Source: an uncultured Clostridia bacterium (GTDB lineage: Bacteria; Bacillota; Clostridia; Oscillospirales; Acutalibacteraceae). From it: a DNA stretch of 17,459 nucleotides. Both the position numbers and the translations under genes were made by a program. The DNA lies in the NCBI GenBank assembly GCA_937915775.1, contig CALGGQ010000200.1:1-17459 (forward strand). Reading direction: 5' to 3'. Below the pieces are notes generated by a model. That model made no database searches. It saw only the letters and a list, made by a program, of their open reading frames with translations, and was not told the DNA's origin. Shown in pieces: positions 7,900 through 12,556 of this stretch (positions are counted from its first letter, which is position 1; each line of letters begins with the position of its first letter).

Positions 7900-8970
7900 A
7901 TGATGACACTTTATGAGCAGATATATCACCAAATTAAAACAAAAATAATGAACGGCGAGTTTGATATTGACAAGCCGCTGCCTACGGAAGCGGCTTTACA
8001 AAAGGAATACAACGTCAGCCGCATTACCGCAAAGCAGGCGTATGCAAAGCTGAGCGAAGAGGGCTTTGTTGAACGCCATGCAGGAAAAGGCACATTTATA
8101 CGCAAAAATTTCAGGCACGGAAAGCACCCTCTTATCGGGCTCGTCTTATGTGATTTTGATTCCACCTTCGGAGAACGCCTTATTAAGCAAATTGAAATAA
8201 GCGCCGCTGAAAGCGGGTACAGTATTATTTTGAAACGAAGCCTTGACGATCACAAAACCGAGGATAAAGCGATAAAGGAGCTGATGGATGTCGGCGTAAG
8301 CGGCATAATTATTCAGAACTGCCATGGCGAATACACAAAAAATCTTATGGGGCTTACGGTAATGGATTTTCCCATCGTTTCTGTTGACAGGTATGCCAAG
8401 GGTTTATTCATTCCTTCCGTTACCTCAGACAACTTTAACAGCAGTATGAACGCTACCGAAAGTCTTATCAGCGCCGGACATAAGCATCTTCTTTTCGCTT
8501 CGTCAGATACGGAAAATACCTCCACGCTTACCGAGCGCAGGGACGGCTTTAAAGAAGCCCACCTCAAAAACGGATTACCCCTTTCACCGCATAATCTACT
8601 GACAGATTTAATAAGTCCTCTTTCCAAAAAGGAAGAGGACATTGAAAGAGACATTATTAAGATACAGGAAGCGTTGTGCTCATCGGACATCACAGGCATT
8701 ATTGCCTCCGAGCGCTTTGTTGCTGAGCTTTGCTCCATAGCAGCAAAAAGATTAAACAAACACTTTCCCGATGATATTGAGTTGATTTGTTTTGACTGTT
8801 CCGAAAGAGTATTGTCCACCCGTGAATTCACTTATATCCGACAGAACGAAAGCGAGCTTGCAAAAGTTGCCGTCAAACAGTTGATTTACCAAATTAACGG
8901 GGAAACGCAAAAACAGAGCATGCGTTCACTCGTTCCCGCAGCTTTTATTAAGGGGAATTCAACATTTTAG
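7900..8970 (+). CDS. GntR-family (AraR-type) transcriptional regulator with LacI-like sensor domain
   Basis: The 356-residue protein has an N-terminal winged helix-turn-helix of the GntR family at about 4-68 (MTLYEQIYHQIKTKIMNGEF, then PLPTEAALQKEYNVSRITAK and GFVERHAGKGTFIR). From about residue 77 to the end follows a periplasmic-binding-protein-like sugar-sensing domain as in LacI/GalR and AraR (HPLIGLVLCDF, GVSGIIIQNC, DFPIVSVDR, SAGHKHLLFASS). This architecture and length fit the AraR subgroup, which represses sugar-use operons until a sugar binds. The gene is divergent from the GH38 operon and carries a matching palindrome over its own promoter, so local control and autoregulation are likely. 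The inducer is unknown; galactose, fucose, mannose or an imported oligosaccharide would be reasonable. Translation can begin at either of two adjacent ATGs (7900 or 7903), about 4 or 7 nt after GGGAGG. Confidence 0.92.
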   Translation: MMTLYEQIYHQIKTKIMNGEFDIDKPLPTEAALQKEYNVSRITAKQAYAKLSEEGFVERHAGKGTFIRKNFRHGKHPLIGLVLCDFDSTFGERLIKQIEISAAESGYSIILKRSLDDHKTEDKAIKELMDVGVSGIIIQNCHGEYTKNLMGLTVMDFPIVSVDRYAKGLFIPSVTSDNFNSSMNATESLISAGHKHLLFASSDTENTSTLTERRDGFKEAHLKNGLPLSPHNLLTDLISPLSKKEEDIERDIIKIQEALCSSDITGIIASERFVAELCSIAAKRLNKHFPDDIELICFDCSERVLSTREFTYIRQNESELAKVAVKQLIYQINGETQKQSMRSLVPAAFIKGNSTF

Positions 8971-9172
8971 CTGTATTCACGCCTTCATAATATTTCAATG
9001 TTAGTATTGTAGATAATTTATAATAACCTGGGGTATACTCATTTTTTGTGCTTTTGACAGTGGTAATTTAACCCTTTTTATACCGAACGTTTGCATAGCC
9101 GTTTTGACCACAATTTGACCACATCAATTTTAAAGCGGCATATCTCTAACCGAGTTGCCGCCCTTTCATCTG
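8971..9172. other. Non-coding stretch after the regulator gene
   Basis: I see no gene here. TTGACA at 9054-9059 with an A/T-rich segment 17-19 nt later (TTTATA or TATACC) could be an orphan promoter. TTTGACCACA occurs twice in tandem at 9103-9112 and 9114-9123, an 11-base period. A loose inverted repeat with CGGCA and TGCCG arms lies around 9133-9165. No convincing terminator with a T-tract follows the regulator gene. Confidence 0.5.
9103..9123. repeat. Short direct repeat TTTGACCACA x2
   Basis: Two exact 10-base copies are separated by one base, so they repeat every 11 bp, about one helical turn. Such spacing suits side-by-side binding by a protein on one DNA face. No gene or att-like site nearby explains it. 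Confidence 0.6.
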
Positions 9173-9342
9173 CTCTGCAAATTAGAATTTGCAAAGCAAA
9201 TTCAGTGGTCAGTGTCCAGTGGTCAGTGGTCAGTTATAGGTCGCTTCGCTCCGATTATAATCGGGTGCGGGTGTCCCGCCCAACAACTGGTCACTAGCCA
9301 CTGGTCACTGGTCACTATCTCGACAAATTCTGATTTGTAGAG
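9173..9342. repeat. MITE-like hairpin element with heptamer repeats
   Basis: The outer ends form an imperfect terminal inverted repeat: 9173-9193 pairs with 9322-9342, 17 of 21 positions matching. Inside lies a second pair of arms, 9204-9235 and 9285-9316, with 25 of 32 matching; each arm is made of seven-base units of the CAGTGGT type on the left and CACTGGT on the right. A third hairpin, GAATTTGC-AAA-GCAAATTC, sits at 9185-9203. The centre has the perfect 14-base palindrome CCGATTATAATCGG at 9251-9264 and a GCGGG-TGT-CCCGC hairpin at 9267-9279. No open frame of plausible coding content and no clear target-site duplication are seen. It resembles non-autonomous palindromic intergenic elements of bacteria and probably folds strongly as RNA or single-stranded DNA. 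Confidence 0.75.
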
Positions 9343-9427
9343 TTTATTATATCACAACGAAAACAAAAAGTACACCGCCTACTGAACTGCCCCGGATTGA
9401 GCGGACAGCACAGCTGATTTCTCCTCC

Positions 9428-10021
9428 CTATTCCAAACCGAGCTGCTGCATTTCCGCTTTAACGCCGTCCTCACAGGAGCGCATAGCGAGAATCGTCTGT
9501 TCAAACAACTGATTCAAATCCCATCCGAGCAGTTCTGCACCGAACTGAATGACCTCTCTGGAGCAGCCTGCGGCAAATTTTTTATCCTTAAATTTCTTTT
9601 TTAGACTTTTCACCTCAAAATCGCTTGTGCTCTGCGAGGGGCGCATTTTTATAGCGGCACCGATAAGACCTGTTAATTCATCCGTAGCATACAGCACCTT
9701 TTCCATTTCATGCTCGGGCTTGACGTTGACGGTAAGGTTATACCCGTGTGAGCATACGCCGTGAATAACCGCATCGGTGACGCCCGCTGCTTTTAGCAGT
9801 TCCGGCGCTTTGATACAATGCGCGTCAGGATATGCTTCAAAGTCAATATCGTGCAGCAGACCGACTGTTCCCCAAAAGTCCTTATCCGCGCTGTAACCGA
9901 GTGCATCGGCAAACCATTTCATCACACCCTCAACGGTTAAGCCGTGATAAATGTGATAAGGCTCTTGGTTGTATTGTTGCAAAAGTGCAAGCGCTTTTTC
10001 TCTTGTAATATTACTTTCCAT
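9428..10021 (-). CDS. HD-domain metal-dependent phosphohydrolase
   Basis: I read a 197-residue protein starting MESNITREKALALLQQ at 10021. The frame is open upstream to 10132, but that part only shadows the end of the TPR gene; an AGAGG site lies about 9 nt before the 10021 ATG. The protein has the ordered HD-superfamily metal ligands: H26 in YHIYHGLTVE, H57-D58 in GLLHDIDFEAYPD, H87 and H92 in VIHGVCSHGYN, and D114 in YATDELTGLI. Such proteins bind divalent metals and usually hydrolyse phosphate esters, often of nucleotides; the substrate here cannot be predicted. It is soluble and lacks a signal peptide. Only 4 nt separate it from the TPR gene stop, so it is the third gene of the tcdA operon. 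The C-terminal half carries a lysine-rich stretch (KSLKKKFKDKKF, 138-149). Confidence 0.88.
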   Translation of the reverse strand: MESNITREKALALLQQYNQEPYHIYHGLTVEGVMKWFADALGYSADKDFWGTVGLLHDIDFEAYPDAHCIKAPELLKAAGVTDAVIHGVCSHGYNLTVNVKPEHEMEKVLYATDELTGLIGAAIKMRPSQSTSDFEVKSLKKKFKDKKFAAGCSREVIQFGAELLGWDLNQLFEQTILAMRSCEDGVKAEMQQLGLE

Positions 10022-10025
10022 CGCT

Positions 10026-10766
10026 TTAACCTCTTTCATATATCTCTTTGGCAACGTCACGCAGCGCCTGCGCTTCAATCGGACGCTGAAAATAATCGAA
10101 CGACGGCGCGCATTTACGCAAAACATACGCATAATTACCGTCTCTTATCAGCCTGTCGGAATTGAGAAAATCCCATGCCTCGTCCAACAGCGCTTCCACA
10201 GCGTCAAAGGCGGTATCGTCTCTGTCATAGGTCAGGTGCGCGAGCATCACAAGGGAAATGGCAATTTCACCGTCGTGCTTTCCCTCAGCCTTCAGAATAG
10301 CTACGGCTTCCTTCCAGCACACCTCCGCCTCGTCAAAGCGCCCCAACGCATTCAACGTGCCTGCCTTGTTATTCAGCAGGGCGGCATATTCATAAGTATC
10401 TGTTTTTCCTGATGCAATATAGCATTTAGCAGCCTTGTCGTAAAGCGCCAACCCCTCTTCCTCCTGATGAAAAAAGGACAGGGTAGTAGCAGCGTTAATA
10501 TAAACGGTGGAGCCTGAAAGAGTCCCACCCAGCTCTAATTCATCTACAAGCGTGAGGCATTCCGCCATCGCCCGAAGCGCTTTACCCCTTTTCTGAGTCC
10601 GACGGTAAAAGCCGACGGCTTCGTTCAAAACGGTCAGCAGTCCTCTGTCATCGCCCGTTTCGCGCGCCTCATTTTCCCAAAAGGTCAGGCATTCGCGCGC
10701 ACCGCGCATATCGTTTCTGTTAAAACAAGCGTCCAGTCGGTCTAAAAATCGCTTTGTATCCATCAT
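10026..10766 (-). CDS. Tetratricopeptide-repeat (TPR) protein
   Basis: The 246-residue protein is almost entirely helical, with repeated helix pairs having TPR-like spacing of small and aromatic residues (for example AALLNNKAGTLNALGRFDEAEVCWKEA around 146-172, preceded by a similar unit containing YDKAAKCYIASGK). TPR proteins are scaffolds for protein contacts; no enzymatic motif is visible. There is no signal peptide or membrane segment, so it is cytoplasmic. Its ATG overlaps the tcdA stop by 4 bases (ATGA), with a second ATG next to it, so the two are probably translated together. I do not recognise a specific named family beyond the repeat type. Confidence 0.85.
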   Translation of the reverse strand: MMDTKRFLDRLDACFNRNDMRGARECLTFWENEARETGDDRGLLTVLNEAVGFYRRTQKRGKALRAMAECLTLVDELELGGTLSGSTVYINAATTLSFFHQEEEGLALYDKAAKCYIASGKTDTYEYAALLNNKAGTLNALGRFDEAEVCWKEAVAILKAEGKHDGEIAISLVMLAHLTYDRDDTAFDAVEALLDEAWDFLNSDRLIRDGNYAYVLRKCAPSFDYFQRPIEAQALRDVAKEIYERG

Positions 10767-11509
10767 ATCAAATCCTTTAATACCTCGCCGGCGATAATCA
10801 GCCCTGCCACGCTTGGTACAAATGCGTTACTGCCGGGCACCTGGCGACGAATATCGCAGGTTCTTTTTGTATCGGGCGGACATATACAGTGGTGCTTACA
10901 GGAATTTTCGTCATCCTCAATCGGCTTCATGGCAGGTTCCTTTGAATAAACGCATTTCAACTTTTTGATGCCTCTTTTTCTGCACTCATAGCGCATAACC
11001 TTTGCAAGCGGACAGACCGAGGTTTCATAAATATCCGCCACCTCAAAGCGTGTAGGGTCAAGCTTATTGCCGGCACCCATACACGAGATAATCGGTACGC
11101 CTGCTGCCTGTGCATTCTCAGCAAGGGCAAGCTTGGCGCTGACGGTATCCACCGCGTCCACAATATAATCGTACTGTGAAAAATCAAATTCCTCGGCGTT
11201 ATTGGGCGTATAAAAGCATTTGCGCTTGATAATTTCAATTTGCGGATTAATCTCCTTTAAGCGCTCCTCAGCCGCATCGGTTTTGAACTGACCGACGGTT
11301 TTTCGCGTAGCAAAAATCTGGCGGTTGATATTTGTCAGACAAATTCTGTCATCGTCAACGAGCGTCAGCGTGCCAACTCCTGAGCGAGCAAGCGCCTCCG
11401 CTGTGTAGCCGCCCACGCCGCCAATGCCGAAAACGGCTATGTGTGCAGCTGCAAGTCGTTCCATTGCTTCTTTACCGAATAATAACTGTGTTCTTGAAAA
11501 CTGGTTCAT
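10763..11509 (-). CDS. tcdA: tRNA threonylcarbamoyladenosine dehydratase (TcdA/CsdL, ThiF-like)
   Basis: This 248-residue E1-like enzyme has the ThiF/MoeB nucleotide-binding fold: GIGGVG at 28-33, the acidic run VDDD at 51-54, NINRQ at 60-64 (adenylation arginine expected at R63), and DAVDT at 118-122. The early sequence SRTQLLFGKEAMERL and late sequence VPGSNAFVPSVAGLIIAGEV fit TcdA, which uses ATP to cyclise t6A to ct6A at position 37 of ANN-decoding tRNAs. A cysteine cluster at 204-218 (C-x3-C-x-C-x7-C) may bind a metal; I recall similar cysteines in clostridial versions. The start at 11509 has only a modest purine-rich site but follows a strong promoter by about 80 nt. It leads an operon with the TPR and HD genes. 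MoeB or ThiF proper is less likely because no sulfur-carrier gene is nearby. Confidence 0.92.
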   Translation of the reverse strand: MNQFSRTQLLFGKEAMERLAAAHIAVFGIGGVGGYTAEALARSGVGTLTLVDDDRICLTNINRQIFATRKTVGQFKTDAAEERLKEINPQIEIIKRKCFYTPNNAEEFDFSQYDYIVDAVDTVSAKLALAENAQAAGVPIISCMGAGNKLDPTRFEVADIYETSVCPLAKVMRYECRKRGIKKLKCVYSKEPAMKPIEDDENSCKHHCICPPDTKRTCDIRRQVPGSNAFVPSVAGLIIAGEVLKDLI

Positions 11510-11589
11510 ACACTCTTAAATCTTCCCTATTTCTCAATGGCAACTATATAAAGCCTACTTAATCTATAGGCTAAATATGTTTATACAGT

Positions 11590-11618
11590 AATATATCACT
11601 AAAATAGCGAGTTGTCAA
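11590..11618 (-). promoter_or_regulatory. Promoter of the tcdA operon
   Basis: On the reverse strand a perfect TTGACA (11618-11613) is followed by a 17-nt spacer and TATATT (11595-11590), one position from the -10 consensus. It points toward tcdA, whose start codon is about 80 nt downstream. The leader between is A/T-rich with no recognised riboswitch. Confidence 0.82.
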
Positions 11619-11633
11619 CCTCTTAGAACCACT

Positions 11634-11679
11634 AAAAAAGCAGTAACCTTCTTTGCGTAGGACGCCGTTGGTTACTGCT
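11634..11679 (-). terminator. Rho-independent terminator behind the symporter remnant
   Basis: AGCAGTAACC (11639-11648) and GGTTACTGCT (11670-11679) form a perfect 10-bp stem around a 21-nt loop. Read on the reverse strand the hairpin is followed by a run of T (plus-strand A run 11634-11639). It begins about 20 nt after the stop of the symporter remnant at 11699, which it once served, and isolates the tcdA promoter from upstream transcription. Confidence 0.8.
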
Positions 11680-11698
11680 GTTTATAATATTTTCGAAT

Positions 11699-11956
11699 TT
11701 ACTCTGCTTCGCTCTCGAAGCGCTTTCTCTGCTCGATAACGGCGTTCATACCGAGCAGCATGGCAATTACGCCGACCACGCCGCAAAGACCTGCGCCGAT
11801 GATGTACTGCAGCCCTTCGTTATCCTTCCAGATTAAGCCGATGACCAGCAGAATGACGAGCGCGCGGAATTGCCGACTGCCGAAACAATACTGCGGAAGG
11901 AGATGACGGTATCGCGCTCCTTCATATTCGGCGTCATCACGATAGCAACCATATTG
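11699..11956 (-). pseudogene. Degraded GPH symporter remnant with internal deletion and frameshift
   Basis: The reverse strand resembles the intact symporter at 3278-4717 in two blocks. One block covers the loop and helices corresponding to its residues about 141-209 (NMVAIVMTPNMKERDTV, then LVILLVIGLIWKD and GLCGVVGVIAMLLGM). The other is the extreme C-terminus, NAVIEQRKRFESEAE. The second block follows the first directly at ...LLGM/NAV..., so roughly 250 codons have been lost in frame. Within the first block a single missing base in the codons for NSAP shifts the frame, so the 114-residue open frame that runs up to 12043 mixes frames and includes unrelated sequence above 11956. The product cannot be a functional transporter. 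It keeps its stop codon and a terminator 20 nt downstream. Confidence 0.85.
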
Positions 11957-12032
11957 TCTGTCAAGGCTGACAAAACCATCATTCGTTGGCATATATGGTG
12001 AGCTGATGGCTGTCGTCACACAGATAGGTTCA

Positions 12033-12073
12033 ACAAATCTCACAAATTGTTTATACGATTTGTATTGACAAAT
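12033..12073. promoter_or_regulatory. Clustered ACAAAT/ATTTGT half-sites over the yhgE-type promoter
   Basis: ACAAAT occurs at 12033-12038, 12042-12047 and 12068-12073, and its complement ATTTGT at 12058-12063. The last two make a perfect inverted repeat, ATTTGT-ATTG-ACAAAT, that covers the -35 box of the downstream promoter. Together with the copy at 12042 it gives a second inverted pair with a 10-nt gap. This is the layout of a repressor operator; TetR-type regulators often neighbour YhgE/Pip genes, but none is present in this window. Confidence 0.6.
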
Positions 12074-12093
12074 TACAACGAACGGTATATTAT
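12065..12093 (+). promoter_or_regulatory. Promoter of the small membrane protein / YhgE-Pip operon
   Basis: A perfect TTGACA (12065-12070) is followed after 17 nt by TATTAT (12088-12093), one position from the -10 consensus. It points to the gene starting at 12138, leaving a short leader of about 40 nt. Confidence 0.8.
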
Positions 12094-12137
12094 ATTTTCA
12101 ATTTTGAGAAAAGGTCATCAGAAAGCGAAGTGAAACC

Positions 12138-12554
12138 ATGACACCGCAAAATCAAACGGAAAGAGCTGCTGCTTTGGACTATACAGAGGAGGAGCGCCTT
12201 GCCGTCAAGTACCGCTTTTTGCGCGAAAAAATCATTCATACTTTTAAAAAGGGCAGCCGTATTTTGACCATCTGTAAGATAGTAGCAACGGTGCTTTTTC
12301 TGCTGTTTACACTGCTTGCCGTTCTCATCAGCCGCCATACCGGCAATGCAGCGCAATGGTTACAGTGCTGGGTACTGATCATCTTTTTGAATATTTTGAT
12401 TTTTGTCATCGCGGACTATGCAAAATATTTGGTGGAAGCCAAGGTGATTCCGTATCTGGAAAACGATGAGGAAATAGAATTCGGCGAATACGACATCTTC
12501 CTTGAGGATATTGACGGAGAAACAGACGAGGAAGATGAGGAAGAGGAGGACTGA
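12138..12554 (+). CDS. Small two-TM membrane protein with acidic tail
   Basis: This 138-residue protein has a charged N-terminal helix (about 10-35), two hydrophobic segments near 43-65 (ILTICKIVATVLFLLFTLLA) and 75-93 (WLQCWVLIIFLNILIFVIA), and a C-terminal tail that is almost all Asp/Glu from about 122 onward (DIDGETDEEDEEEED). I do not recognise a named family. The ribosome binding site is weak (GAAAGCGAAG a few bases upstream), so the start is less certain than the frame. It stops 2 nt before the YhgE/Pip ATG, and the codons for its final glutamates contain a perfect AGGAGG (12544-12549) that serves the next gene. Expression of the two is therefore tightly linked and the protein probably works beside YhgE/Pip in the membrane. 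Confidence 0.82.
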   Translation: MTPQNQTERAAALDYTEEERLAVKYRFLREKIIHTFKKGSRILTICKIVATVLFLLFTLLAVLISRHTGNAAQWLQCWVLIIFLNILIFVIADYAKYLVEAKVIPYLENDEEIEFGEYDIFLEDIDGETDEEDEEEED

Positions 12555-12556
12555 CG

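Noticed and set aside
9091..9340. Short open frames over the hairpin element
   Set aside because: They read through inverted repeats, have no ribosome binding site and translate to low-complexity sequence.
9173..9342. CRISPR array
   Set aside because: The short seven-base units are contiguous, without unique spacers, and are arranged as inverted arms; no cas gene is present.
10022..10132. N-terminal extension of the HD-domain gene up to 10132
   Set aside because: These codons overlap the end of the TPR gene in another frame and read as basic, low-sense sequence; the ATG at 10021 has a suitable ribosome binding site and gives the usual length.
11589..11598. A third regulator operator (TAATATATCA, one base from the palindrome)
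   Set aside because: It coincides with the -10 box of the tcdA promoter, is not a perfect palindrome, and A/T-rich -10 regions often resemble it by chance.
11957..12043. Upper part of the 114-codon frame over the symporter remnant
   Set aside because: Similarity to the symporter ends at 11956; the remaining codons up to the ATG at 12043 resemble nothing and lack a ribosome binding site.
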